Shown in pieces: positions 16,074 through 26,100 of a stretch of DNA of 64,000 bases. Within the stretch, counting starts at the first letter, position 1. Each line of letters starts with the position of its first letter. Where the stretch lies: contig CAKUFA010000009.1 of NCBI GenBank assembly GCA_934647165.1, forward strand, positions 13,270 to 77,269, read 5' to 3'. This stretch comes from an uncultured Clostridia bacterium. Its GTDB lineage: Bacteria > Bacillota > Clostridia > Christensenellales > Aristaeellaceae. A model generated the notes under the pieces. It was not told the DNA's origin, ran no database searches, and saw nothing but the letters and a program-made list of their open reading frames with translations. The position numbers and the translations under genes are program-made.

Positions 16074-17576
16074 ATGCAGACTCTGAAGCCTTTCATCAAC
16101 GGACAGTTTGTGGATTCCGTGTCCGACAAGTATCATGCGATTTTTGACCCTTCTACAGGTGAGCAGATTGCACAGATTCCCTGCTGCACCAAGGAAGAGA
16201 TGGAAGCAGCGATTGCGGCGGCCAAGGCGGCTTATCCTGCCTGGAGCGCTACGCCTGTGCGCAAGCGTGCCCAACTGATGCTGAAGCTGCGGGAACTGAT
16301 TGTGCGCGATATGGATGCGCTGACGCTCCTGTGCGCAACGGAAAACGGTAAAACGCTTGCGGAGGCCGCGGGCGATGTGGGCAAGGCGCTGGAGATGACC
16401 GAGCTGGCTGCCAACGCTCCCATGCAGCTGATGGGCGACAGCCTGATGAACACCTCCACCGGCTATGACACAACCACCTACCGTGAGCCGCTGGGCGTTT
16501 TTGGTGGCATCGCACCGTGGAATTTCCCGGCGATGATTCCGGTGGGCTGGATGGCGCCGCTGTGCATTGTGTGCGGCAATACCTTTGTGCTTAAACCGGC
16601 CAGCACAACGCCCATGACGAGCTTGAAGTTCGCTGAGCTGTACAAAGAAGCGGGTTTCCCGGACGGCGTGCTGAATATTGTTCCTTGTTCTCGCCATGAG
16701 GCGGAGCTGCTGCTGACACATCCGGATGTGAAGGGCATCACGTTTGTTGGCAGCACGTCCGTGGGCAAACATGTATATGAAACGGCGGCGGCCAACGGCA
16801 AGCGCGTACAGGCGCTGTGCGAAGCCAAGAACCATGCGCTGGTGTTGCGTGATGCACCCATTACCCGCACGGCGGCCGGCATTATGAACTCGGCCTTTGG
16901 TTGTGCAGGCGAACGGTGTATGGCACTTCCTTCCATTGTGGTGGAGGACTGCATCGCTGATGAATTGGTGGCGGAACTGGTGCGCCTGTGCAAGAACCAG
17001 AAGATCGGCCCCGCATATGTAAAGGATACAAAGCTTGGTCCGGTGGGCTCCGCATCTCACATGAAGTTTGTGACGGACTGGATTCAGAAGGGCGTGGACG
17101 AGGGCGCGCAGCTGGTGCTGGATGGCCGCAATGTGAAAGTGCCAGGCTATGAGAACGGCTATTATGTGGGGCACACCATTTTCGACCATGTGACGCCGGA
17201 AATGACCATTGGCCAGCGCGAGGTGTTTGGCCCGGTGCTGTGCGTCAAGCGGGTGAAGGACTTCGAGGAAGGCCTGGAGCTGATGAATGCAAACCCCTTC
17301 GCCAACGGCAGCGTGATCTTCACCCAGAACGGTTATTATGCCCGGGAATTTGCCCGTCGCACGGATGGCGGCATGGTAGGCGTGAACGTTGGTATTCCGG
17401 TGCCGATCGGTGTGTTCTCCTTCACGGGGCATAAGCAGAGCTTCTTCGGCGATCTGCACTGCCATGGCAAGGACGCCTTCCGCTTCTATACCGAAACCAA
17501 GACGGTGACGACCCGCTGGTTTGATGAAGAAGAAATGAAAAAAGAGCACGTGGACAGCTGGGACGGTTCGTTGTAA
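16074..17576 (+). CDS. iolA: Malonate/methylmalonate-semialdehyde dehydrogenase (CoA-acylating)
   Basis: Converts malonate semialdehyde to acetyl-CoA and CO2, the last inositol-pathway step; also called mmsA. 500 residues from the ATG at 16074 (AAAAGGAG site); the frame is open further upstream without a site. Aldehyde dehydrogenase motifs: GGIAPWNFPAMIP near 148, GSTSVGKHVY near 225, EAKNHALVL near 252 and the catalytic cysteine in GCAGERCMAL near 280. The EAKNH segment, rather than the usual ELGGK, is typical of this CoA-dependent subgroup. Confidence 0.93.
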   Translation: MQTLKPFINGQFVDSVSDKYHAIFDPSTGEQIAQIPCCTKEEMEAAIAAAKAAYPAWSATPVRKRAQLMLKLRELIVRDMDALTLLCATENGKTLAEAAGDVGKALEMTELAANAPMQLMGDSLMNTSTGYDTTTYREPLGVFGGIAPWNFPAMIPVGWMAPLCIVCGNTFVLKPASTTPMTSLKFAELYKEAGFPDGVLNIVPCSRHEAELLLTHPDVKGITFVGSTSVGKHVYETAAANGKRVQALCEAKNHALVLRDAPITRTAAGIMNSAFGCAGERCMALPSIVVEDCIADELVAELVRLCKNQKIGPAYVKDTKLGPVGSASHMKFVTDWIQKGVDEGAQLVLDGRNVKVPGYENGYYVGHTIFDHVTPEMTIGQREVFGPVLCVKRVKDFEEGLELMNANPFANGSVIFTQNGYYAREFARRTDGGMVGVNVGIPVPIGVFSFTGHKQSFFGDLHCHGKDAFRFYTETKTVTTRWFDEEEMKKEHVDSWDGSL

Positions 17577-17587
17577 GAGAAACAAAA

Positions 17588-17643
17588 TGCTTTCCGGAAA
17601 GGCCAAAGAGAGGAAAAAACGCTGCTTTGGCTTTCCGAAAGCA
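17588..17643 (+). other. Intercistronic hairpin between iolA and iolG
   Basis: TGCTTTCCGGAAAGGCCAAAG (first arm, from 17588) pairs with CTTTGGCTTTCCGAAAGCA (17625-17643) with two bulges, without a T-run. It probably affects mRNA stability or processing inside the operon rather than terminating it. Confidence 0.55.
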
Positions 17644-17712
17644 GGTGACAGGAAAACTGCTGCGCTTGCGGAAAAGCGCTGCTGATAGAGAAAACAAGGG
17701 AGGACATTTGGC

Positions 17713-18732
17713 ATGAAAAAGGTTCGCATCGGCATTGTGGGCGCAGGTCGCATCGGCAATGTGCACGCCCAGTCCATCACCTATCACATCCCTGAGGCAG
17801 AAGTTGTTTGTGTGACCGACGTGTATGAGCCCGCGGCCAAGAAACTGGCGGAAACTTATGGTGTTCCGAAGTATGGCGCAGATTTCCACATGATTATTGA
17901 TGACCCGACCATTGACGCGGTGCTGGTTTGCTCGCCTACCCCAACCCATGCGGATATTGCCATGGCGGCCATGAAGGCTGGCAAGGATGTATTCTGCGAG
18001 AAACCGGTGGATCTGACCATTGAAAAGATCAAGGCAACTGAACAGGTGGCCAAGGAAACCGGCCGCAAGTTGCAAATCGGCTTCAACCGCCGCTTTGACC
18101 ACAATCATGGCCAGGTGCAGAAGCTGGCTGCCGACGGTACCCTGGGCAATATTGAGCTGATTAAGATCACCTCCCGTGACCCTGAGCCGCCGTCCCCTGA
18201 ATATGCGGCGTCTTCCGGCGGGCTGTATATCGATATGATGATTCACGACTTCGATATGGCCATGTTCCTGGCGGGCTGTGATGTGACGGAAGTATATGCC
18301 ATGGGCACGAGCCTGGTGGATCCCCGCATTGGTCAGGCGGGCGATGTGGATACCGCAATTGTGACCTTGACCTTTGCCAACGGTGCCCTGGGTGTGATTG
18401 ACAACAGTCGCCGTGCCGCCTATGGTTATGACCAGCGGGTGGAGGTATTCGGCAGCCTGGGCATGGCCGCGGATGAAAACGACGGGGATACCACGGTACG
18501 CGTGTCTACTGCCAACGGTGTGAAGAGTGATAAGCCGCAGTTCTTCTTCCTGGAGCGCTATATGGGTTCCTTCATTGCGGAAATGCGCCAGTTCATTAAC
18601 GCCATTGTGACGGATGGCGAGGTGCCGGTGGGCATTCATGCGGGGCTGATGAGCGTGGTGTTGGCCAAGGCTGCCAAGAAATCTTTGGACGAGCATCGTC
18701 CGGTGAAGATTGCAGAAATCCTGGAGGCGTAA
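17713..18732 (+). CDS. iolG: Inositol 2-dehydrogenase
   Basis: NAD-dependent oxidation of myo-inositol to scyllo-inosose, the first pathway step. 339 residues of the Gfo/Idh/MocA family: Rossmann motif GIVGAGRIGNVHA at the N-terminus, the catalytic lysine in CEKPVDLT near 97, and IDMMIHDFDMA near 175 with active-site Asp/His. A CAAGGGAGGAC site precedes the ATG. The next gene starts one base after its stop. Confidence 0.92.
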   Translation: MKKVRIGIVGAGRIGNVHAQSITYHIPEAEVVCVTDVYEPAAKKLAETYGVPKYGADFHMIIDDPTIDAVLVCSPTPTHADIAMAAMKAGKDVFCEKPVDLTIEKIKATEQVAKETGRKLQIGFNRRFDHNHGQVQKLAADGTLGNIELIKITSRDPEPPSPEYAASSGGLYIDMMIHDFDMAMFLAGCDVTEVYAMGTSLVDPRIGQAGDVDTAIVTLTFANGALGVIDNSRRAAYGYDQRVEVFGSLGMAADENDGDTTVRVSTANGVKSDKPQFFFLERYMGSFIAEMRQFINAIVTDGEVPVGIHAGLMSVVLAKAAKKSLDEHRPVKIAEILEA

Positions 18733-18733
18733 G

Positions 18734-19540
18734 ATGGAACTGATTACGCGCGCCGGGGGCGAGATGCCCTTTGGTTATACAGCCCTTGCGGACATGCATG
18801 GCGTGCATGCGGAAATGCTGATGGACTTTGGCGTGCTCCGCTTGCGCAAGGGTGAAACCTGGACGGAAGAACAGCCGCTGGAAAAAGCCTACTTGCTGGT
18901 GGAAGGCAAAGTGCGCTTCCTGTGGGAAGGCAAGGAACATGTGGAGGAGCGCGCAAACTGCTTTGATGTGCCCCCTACGGCTCTGCATGTGGCGAAACAG
19001 ACGGCTGTGACCATTGAATGCCTGAGCGATGAATGTGAAGTTGATATTCTTCGCACGGACAACGACAAGGAATTTGCTCCCAAACTATATCTGCCCAAGG
19101 ATACGCCCGACGAATTCCGCGGCGCAGGAACCATGCATGAAACGAGTACCCGCATTGTGCGCACGATCTTTGATGACAGAAATGCGCCTTATGCCAATTT
19201 GGTGCTGGGCGAGGTAATCGGCTTCCCGGGCAAGTGGTCCAGTTATCCGCCGCATCATCACCCGCAGCCGGAGATTTACTATTACAAAACAAACCCGTCC
19301 CACGGATTTGCCTATGCTGAGGTGGGCGAGGATGTGCTGAAGGTGCACAATAACGACACTGTGTTTATCCAGCCCGGTCTGACGCACCCGCAGTGTACGC
19401 CTCCCGGCTACGCGCTGTGGTATTTATGGGGTATCCGTCATTTGAAAGATAACCGTTATGGCACGCCGACCTTTGTGCCGGATCACCTGTGGGTGCAAAA
19501 ACCCGGCCAGCCGTATTGGGGGGACGACAAACATGCCTGA
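18734..19540 (+). CDS. iolB: 5-deoxy-glucuronate isomerase
   Basis: Converts 5-deoxy-glucuronate to 2-deoxy-5-keto-gluconate. 268 residues of the KduI/IolB cupin family with metal-ligand segments YPPHHHPQPEIYYYK near 175 and the later HNNDTVFIQPGLTHPQ. The start one base after the iolG stop was chosen for its match to the family N-terminus (MELITRAGGEM). The gene overlaps iolD by eight bases. Confidence 0.93.
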   Translation: MELITRAGGEMPFGYTALADMHGVHAEMLMDFGVLRLRKGETWTEEQPLEKAYLLVEGKVRFLWEGKEHVEERANCFDVPPTALHVAKQTAVTIECLSDECEVDILRTDNDKEFAPKLYLPKDTPDEFRGAGTMHETSTRIVRTIFDDRNAPYANLVLGEVIGFPGKWSSYPPHHHPQPEIYYYKTNPSHGFAYAEVGEDVLKVHNNDTVFIQPGLTHPQCTPPGYALWYLWGIRHLKDNRYGTPTFVPDHLWVQKPGQPYWGDDKHA

Positions 19541-21404
19541 AGCACGTGAAGCCAAGCGCGTTCGCCTGACAATGGCGCAGGCGCTGGTCCGATTCCTGGA
19601 CAACCAGTATGTGGAGCTGGATGGTGAAGAAAATCGGTTTGTGAATAACATCTTTGGCGTATTTGGCCACGGATGCGTGGTGGGCGTAGGCCAGGCGCTT
19701 AGCCAGGGCGGTCATCATATCCGCTTTCTGCAGGGGAAAAACGAGCAAAACATGGCGCTGGCCGCTACGGCTTTTGCCAAGCAGAAGAACCGCCGGGAAA
19801 TCATTCCCTGTGTGAGTTCCATCGGCCCTGGCGCCATGAACATGGTGACGGCTGCCGGCTGCGCCACAGCCAACCGCATCCCGCTGCTGCTGTTGCCGGG
19901 CGATACCTTTGCCTGCCGCCAACCGGATCCCGTGCTGCAACAGGCGGAATTCTTCCAAAGCTATGGGCAGACGGTGACGGACGCTTTTCGTGGCGTATGC
20001 CACTACTTTGACCGCATCGAACGGCCTGAGCAGCTGATGACCGCAGCCATGCATGCCATGCGCGTGCTGACGGATCCTGCCGACACGGGCGCGGTGTGCC
20101 TTGCTATGCCCCAGGACGTGGAAGGCGAAGCGTATGACTATCCAGAAAGCTTTTTTGCCAAGCGTGTGTGGCACATGGATCGCCGGGGCATGACCGACGG
20201 ACAGGCGGAGCGTGCCATGGACATCCTGCGCAAAGCCAAACGTCCCATGGCCATTCTGGGCGGCGGCGTGCGCTACAGCGAAGCGGGAGACGCTTTCATC
20301 AAACTGTGTGAGAAAGCGAACATCCCCTTTGGCGAAACCCAGGCGGGCAAGGGAACTGTGAGCTGGCATCATCCGCTGAATATGGGCGGCATAGGTGTGA
20401 CGGGCGGAAAAGCGGCTAACGTCATTGCCAGAGATGCAGATGTAATTCTTGCCGTTGGCACACGCCTGAGCGATTTTACGACATCGTCCAAGTGGCTGTT
20501 CCGGCAGGATGCGAAGGTGCTTGGACTGAACATCTGTCCCTTTGACGCGATCAAAATGGATGCGGAACCACTGATTTGTGACGCGCGGGAGGGACTTGAG
20601 AAGCTGACGGAGAAGCTTGACGGCTATCGCTCCACATGGAAGGATGAACCTGCCGCAGCACGCGCTGAGTGGGATGCGATTGTGGACGATTATTATGCCG
20701 CCGCGCCAGCAAAGGGACTTTCGCAAACACGGGCGTTGGGTGAGATCAACCGCTTTATGCAGCCGGGCGACATTGCCGTTGGTGCTGCAGGAAGCCTGCC
20801 TGGCGACATGCAGCGGCTGTGGCGCGCAGGGGACAGCGGCACCTATCACATGGAATACGGATTCAGCAACATGGGATATGAACCCAACGGCGCGTTAGGC
20901 GTGAAACTGGCCGCACCGGACAAAGAAGTATATACGTTCTTTGGCGACGGCAGCTACATGATGGCGCACAGCGAGCTGCTTACATGCGTGCAGGAGGGCC
21001 TTCGGGTACATTTCTGCCTGTTTGACAACAGTGGTTGGGGCTGCATTGAAAATTTGCAAAACAATCAGGGCAACGATACCTTCGGTACAGTGTTCCGCCG
21101 CCGCAACAGCACAACGGGCGAACTGGATGGCGATATACTTCCGATTGATTTTGCCATGAATGCCAGAGCCTATGGGCTGAAGACCTATACCATCCGCACG
21201 GTGGAGGAGCTGCAAAGTGCTTTGAAGGACGCGCTGACACAGCCGTTGCCGGTGCTCTACGACATCAAGGTGCTGCCCAAGTCCATGACGGACGGTTTTG
21301 AAAGCTGGTGGCGCGTGGGTGTGGCGGAAGTGTCCGAGCAGGAGCGCGTGCAAAAAGCCTACAAGAGTCTTGTTGAGCATGTGAAGGAGACCCGGGACTA
21401 TTGA
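19533..21404 (+). CDS. iolD: 3D-(3,5/4)-trihydroxycyclohexane-1,2-dione hydrolase
   Basis: Thiamine diphosphate enzyme that opens the inositol ring to 5-deoxy-glucuronate. 623 residues from the ATG at 19533, inside the end of iolB. N-terminal TPP-binding domain with the catalytic Glu region (QGKNEQNMALAATAFA), a central domain (GGGVRYS...), and the C-terminal pyrophosphate-binding segment GDGSYMMAHSELLT followed by LFDNSGWGC. Strong resemblance to acetolactate-synthase-type enzymes, but the operon and length fit IolD. Confidence 0.95.
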   Translation: MPEAREAKRVRLTMAQALVRFLDNQYVELDGEENRFVNNIFGVFGHGCVVGVGQALSQGGHHIRFLQGKNEQNMALAATAFAKQKNRREIIPCVSSIGPGAMNMVTAAGCATANRIPLLLLPGDTFACRQPDPVLQQAEFFQSYGQTVTDAFRGVCHYFDRIERPEQLMTAAMHAMRVLTDPADTGAVCLAMPQDVEGEAYDYPESFFAKRVWHMDRRGMTDGQAERAMDILRKAKRPMAILGGGVRYSEAGDAFIKLCEKANIPFGETQAGKGTVSWHHPLNMGGIGVTGGKAANVIARDADVILAVGTRLSDFTTSSKWLFRQDAKVLGLNICPFDAIKMDAEPLICDAREGLEKLTEKLDGYRSTWKDEPAAARAEWDAIVDDYYAAAPAKGLSQTRALGEINRFMQPGDIAVGAAGSLPGDMQRLWRAGDSGTYHMEYGFSNMGYEPNGALGVKLAAPDKEVYTFFGDGSYMMAHSELLTCVQEGLRVHFCLFDNSGWGCIENLQNNQGNDTFGTVFRRRNSTTGELDGDILPIDFAMNARAYGLKTYTIRTVEELQSALKDALTQPLPVLYDIKVLPKSMTDGFESWWRVGVAEVSEQERVQKAYKSLVEHVKETRDY

Positions 21405-21444
21405 TTTGCCGAAACGGCATCAAGTTGAGGAGGTGCGCTTTTCC

Positions 21445-22344
21445 ATGAAACTGAATCCCGAAAAGGTAAAGCTGGCTATCGCGCCTATTGGCTGGACGAA
21501 TGACGATATGCCCGAGCTGGGCGCGGAAAATACCTTTGAGCAGTGCGTGAGTGAAATGGCGCTTGCAGGCTTCAAGGGAAGTGAAATTGGCAACAAGTAC
21601 CCCCAGGATGTGGCGGTGCTCAAGCACAAGCTGGATGTGCGCGGCATGTGCATTTGCAATGCGTGGTTCTCTACACTCTTTACCTCCCAGCCCTATGAGG
21701 TGACGGAGGAAGCCTTCATCCGCCATCGCGACCGCCTGCATGCCCTGGGGGCAAAGGTCATCGGCGCCAGCGAGCAGGGCGACTCTATTCAGGGAAAACC
21801 CATCAATATCTTTGGCAATGAAAAGCCCGTGTACACCGAGGAAGAATGGAAAAAGGTGACGGAAGGCTTCAACCGCCTGGGCAAACTGGCAGCAGAAAAG
21901 GGCATGCGCTTGACCTGCCACCATCACATGGGCACCGGTGTGCAGACGGTGGAGGAAATCGACCGATTCATGGCTGAAACCGATCCCCGGTATGTAGGGC
22001 TGCTGTTTGACAGCGGTCACTTGACCTTCGCAGGTGTTGACCCTGTGCCGGTGCTGGAAAAATACATTGACCGGGTGTGGCACGTGCACCTTAAGGATGT
22101 GCGGCTGCCCATCCGTGATCAGGCGCGCAGGGAAGGTTGGAGCTTCCTCACGGCAGTGCGCAACGGTGTGTTTACGGTGCCCGGAGATGGCGACGTGGAC
22201 TTTGCACCCATCTTTGATACCCTGGCCAAGCATGACTATGCAGGCTGGGTGGTTGTGGAGGCGGAACAGGATCCTGCCAAGGCCAATCCCTTTGAGTATG
22301 CGGTGAAGGCGCGCAAGTATATTGCGGAAAAGACCGGACTGTGA
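21445..22344 (+). CDS. iolE: Inosose dehydratase
   Basis: Dehydrates scyllo-inosose to the dione used by IolD. 299 residues of the xylose-isomerase-like TIM barrel family, with metal ligands in TCHHHMGTG, LFDSGHLTFAG, VWHVHLKDVR and a terminal VVVEAEQDP. Start at 21445 chosen for the GAGGAGG site 9 bases upstream. It is the last iol gene before an intrinsic terminator. Confidence 0.94.
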   Translation: MKLNPEKVKLAIAPIGWTNDDMPELGAENTFEQCVSEMALAGFKGSEIGNKYPQDVAVLKHKLDVRGMCICNAWFSTLFTSQPYEVTEEAFIRHRDRLHALGAKVIGASEQGDSIQGKPINIFGNEKPVYTEEEWKKVTEGFNRLGKLAAEKGMRLTCHHHMGTGVQTVEEIDRFMAETDPRYVGLLFDSGHLTFAGVDPVPVLEKYIDRVWHVHLKDVRLPIRDQARREGWSFLTAVRNGVFTVPGDGDVDFAPIFDTLAKHDYAGWVVVEAEQDPAKANPFEYAVKARKYIAEKTGL

Positions 22345-22364
22345 GACCAAAATGAATATCATCA

Positions 22365-22394
22365 GGGATGCCGGACAGCTGGCATCCCTTTTTT
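22365..22394 (+). terminator. Terminator at the end of the iol operon
   Basis: GGGATGCC (22365-22372) and GGCATCCC (22381-22388) form a perfect 8-bp stem followed by TTTTTT. It separates the iol genes from the following glycosidase genes, which must depend on read-through or a promoter I cannot see. Confidence 0.9.
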
Positions 22395-22411
22395 CAAAAG
22401 GAGAGGAGCAA

Positions 22412-23116
22412 ATGAACGACCGCGAGCTAGCGCTTGCTTATGCGCCTATTATCCACTTTGATGAAGCGGAAACAATTCCTCTGCGTGCAGTGGGATATAC
22501 CATTGCGCACAATACCATGCGTAGCGATTCATTCCCGAAGCGTGAACTGACAGTACCGATCGGGGCATCCTGCGTTATTGAATATGCGTATTACTGGGAT
22601 TATGATATCCAGCATATGTACGATTTAGAGCACATTTGGATTACGGTGGGAGAAAAGGGCGAAGTAATGGATGCGGAAGGCAGCTTCCATGGACGATACC
22701 TGAAGCTTTTGCCGGCGCTTTCTTGTGTTATCCCGCCGGAAAAAGGACACGTGCATGCCTTTTGCCAGCAGGGAAAGCATGCCTTTATGCCGGATGGACA
22801 ACTATTTCGTCTTTTGCCGGATTGGAAAGAGGCGTGCAGCACTCAGGCGGGTGGCCCGGTGCTCATTGGCGGTCCCTTTGGTGGTGTTTATCAGCCAACG
22901 GAAGAAGATAACGCACTGAGCAGGCGCTATATTCGCGAAACGCTGCGGTTTATGCCGACCATGCGTTTCACAAAAACGGTGGATGATTTTATAGCCGACG
23001 CTCCGGTATATCTTCCGTGGCTGCAGCTGAAAGAGGAAATTCCGGTGCGCATTCGCCGGGAATGTGATCGATTGCATACGCTGTATGCTGAAAAGGACGC
23101 AGGTGACCGTTTATGA
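22412..23116 (+). CDS. Conserved-looking protein of unknown function in a glycosidase operon
   Basis: 234 residues from the ATG at 22412 (AAGGAGAGGAG site). I do not recognise the family. Visible features are LAYAPIIHFDEAET near the start, a YDLEHIWITVGEKG segment near 72, then DAEGSFHGRYLKLL and a GHVHAFCQQGKHAF stretch. Together they hold several histidines and acidic residues that could bind a metal. There is no signal peptide. The stop overlaps the GH38 start (ATGA), so the two are co-translated; a role in sugar or glycoside metabolism is inferred only from context. Confidence 0.75.
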   Translation: MNDRELALAYAPIIHFDEAETIPLRAVGYTIAHNTMRSDSFPKRELTVPIGASCVIEYAYYWDYDIQHMYDLEHIWITVGEKGEVMDAEGSFHGRYLKLLPALSCVIPPEKGHVHAFCQQGKHAFMPDGQLFRLLPDWKEACSTQAGGPVLIGGPFGGVYQPTEEDNALSRRYIRETLRFMPTMRFTKTVDDFIADAPVYLPWLQLKEEIPVRIRRECDRLHTLYAEKDAGDRL

Positions 23117-26100
23117 TGAACATGGGAAGACAGTTCCGCCAGCGCCAGTGGGCCTGGCAAGAGGAACTGAAGCAGCACTTGTATACCCCTGTGGCAGAAG
23201 TGGCCATGGAGGGGTTTGTGACAAAGGAACGTCTTTCAGTTGAACAGGCGCAGGCACATTCCTTTTTGCCTTTCTCGGAGGGAACGGCATGGGGCGGGTG
23301 CTGGGAATATGGTTGGTTTCGGGCAGATGTGACACTGCCGGATGCGTGTGATGGCAGGCGTGTCGTGCTGTTGGGAAAACTTGGCGGCGAACAGCTGTAT
23401 TATCTGAACGGCAAGGCAATTGGCTCTATTGACAAAGGGCACGATTATGTGACGCTGACACGATGCGCCAAGGCGGGAGAAACCGTTCATTTGCTGGCGG
23501 AGAGCTATGCCGGCCACGGCGCTCGGTTGGAGGCTGCTACACCGTGCCCTCCGGAACGGCCGCCGATTCCGCCGACACCGGAACAGCAGTGTGTGATGGG
23601 GAAAAATGTTCTGGCCGTATGGAATGAGGACGCTTATCAGCTGCTGATGGATGTGTATACCCTCACACAGCTGCTGAAGGTGTTGCCGGAAAAGAGCCTG
23701 CGCTATCAGCGGGTAGGCGCGGCGTTGCAGGCGTATGCGGATATTGCGGATTTTGAACTGCCCTATCAGGCACGGCACGAAAGTTTTCGAAAGGCGAGAG
23801 AAGCGCTTCGGGCTGCGCTTGGCTGTCACAACGGTTCAACAGCGCCGCTGATGTGGCTCATTGGCCAGTCGCACATTGATCTTGCGTGGTTGTGGCCGCT
23901 GGAAGACACCTATCGCAAGAGTGTACGAACCTTCTCCAATCAACTGACGCTGTTGGATGAATATCCGGATTATCGCTATTTCTTGTGTGAGCCGGCTCTT
24001 TTGGAATTGCTGAAGGTGCAGAGCCCGGAAACCTGGCAGCGGGTAAAGGAAGCCTGTGCCAGGGGACAAATTTTGCCAGAGGGCGGTTTTTATGTGGAGT
24101 GCGATACCAACCTGCCTTCCGGTGAAAGCCTGATTCGCCAGCTGCAATGGGGCAAACGATGGTTCCGAGAGGAGCTCGGCGTTGACACACAGGTGGGATG
24201 GCTGCCTGATTGCTTTGGCTTTTCCGCAGCGCTGCCACAGCTGCTCATTGGCCTTGGCATACCGTATTTTGGCACGCAGAAGCTGCAGCGCGCGGATCCG
24301 GAATGCGAAAAATTCCCCTACCATCACTTTATTTGGGAGGGGATGGATGGCTCGGAGGTGCTGGGACTATCCTTCATGAAGGATAACGGCCCCATCGATC
24401 CGGTAAGCTTCAAGGAACGCTGGGAAAACAACCGCGTGCAGGATACGGATATTGACACGTTGATTCATCCCTTCGGGTATGGAGATGGCGGCGGGGGTCC
24501 CACTAGGGATATGGTGGAATTGAGCCTGCGCCTTGGCGACCTGGAGGGGGTTCCGCGTTCGCAATACGGTGGTGTACGGGAATATTTTGAACACATTGCA
24601 GCACAGGGCGTTACCAACCGTTGGGTGGGGGAAATGTATCTGAGCTGGCACCGTGGCGTCTACACTTCTCAAAGACGCGCCAAAGCTCTGATGCGCCGCG
24701 CACAGGAATCCCTGCATGATGTGGAAGCCATGATGGCTAAAACACCTGAAAGCCTTGTTCCAGGCGATGCGGAAATGGTACATGAGTGCTGGAGACAGCT
24801 GCTTTTCTGTCAATTCCATGATGTGCTGGGCGGCGTAGGCATCCATCGTGTTAATGCGGAGATGGAGCAGCAGCTGGAGAATATTATTGAGCAAACAGGA
24901 AAGATCACTGCGCGGCTTCGGCATGCGTTCTATCGGGTGAATACGGCTGCGAAGGGAATGGTAGCTTACAACACCCTGCCTTGGACCCGAACGGAATGGG
25001 TGATGCTGGATGGCGAACCGCGCCTTATAAGCGTACCGGCGGACGGCGCGGCGAATGTGGAGGAAATTCTGCAGCCGCAGGATGCGTCCGTAAAGGAAAC
25101 AGCAGAAGGATTTGTGCTGCAAAACGCTTTTTTGCGCGTACTGGTGGATCGGCAGGGCGTCATTACGTCCCTGGTGGACTTGGAAAACGGCTTACCTCTG
25201 ATGCACCCCGGTCAAAAAATGAACGATTGGCGGCTGTATCGCAATGTGCAGGTTGTGTATGATGCATGGGAGCTGGATCGTGGCTGGGAGGAACAACGGC
25301 TTGGAAAGATGGAAACGGAAGTGACCATTGCCCGAAATACGCCGAAATGCTGCGAAGTACGCATTGCACGGCGCTTTGGTAGCAGTGCGTCCGTGCAGGT
25401 GATGCGCCTGTATGCTTCCTGCCGCCGGGTAGAATTTGAAACGGAGATTGATTGGCATGAGCGGCATCGCATGCTGAAAACCCATTTTGAAAGCAATATC
25501 CTGTCGGAAGAAGCGCTGCATGAGATTCAATTCGGTTTCGTGGCGCGCCCGGCACACCGTTCTACACGTTTTGCATCCGACCGGTATGAGGTGTGCAATC
25601 ATCGTTATTCAGCCCTGTGCGAGGCGAACCGGGGATTTGCCGTGCTCAATAACGGCAGTTATGGCATCAGCAGCAACCGGGGCGAACTGGCGTTGACGTT
25701 GCTTCGCGCCCCCGTTGTGCCGGATGCTCAAAACAATGAAGGACATCATTGCCTGACCTATGCGCTGTATCCATTTGCAACAGGGTTTGCGCAAAGCGGC
25801 GTCGTGAAGCAGGGGTATGCGCTCAACATGCCGTTGGTGCTGGAGAAAGGCTGCATGCCGGCCAATCAAGTGGGTTATACGACGGAGGATAGCGGTGTAC
25901 TGCTGGAAACGATCAAGCCGGATGAAGAACACGGCGGGATCATTTTGCGGCTGTATAACAGCCAACGAACGAGCGAAACGGTTACCCTGCGCCTGCCTTG
26001 CGCAGCGGAGCTGGAGGAATGCGGCCTTCCGGAAGCGGAAGGAAATCCTGTGGGCGAAGGAAGCGCTTTTCAACTGACCTTTGGTCCTTTTAAGGTGCGC

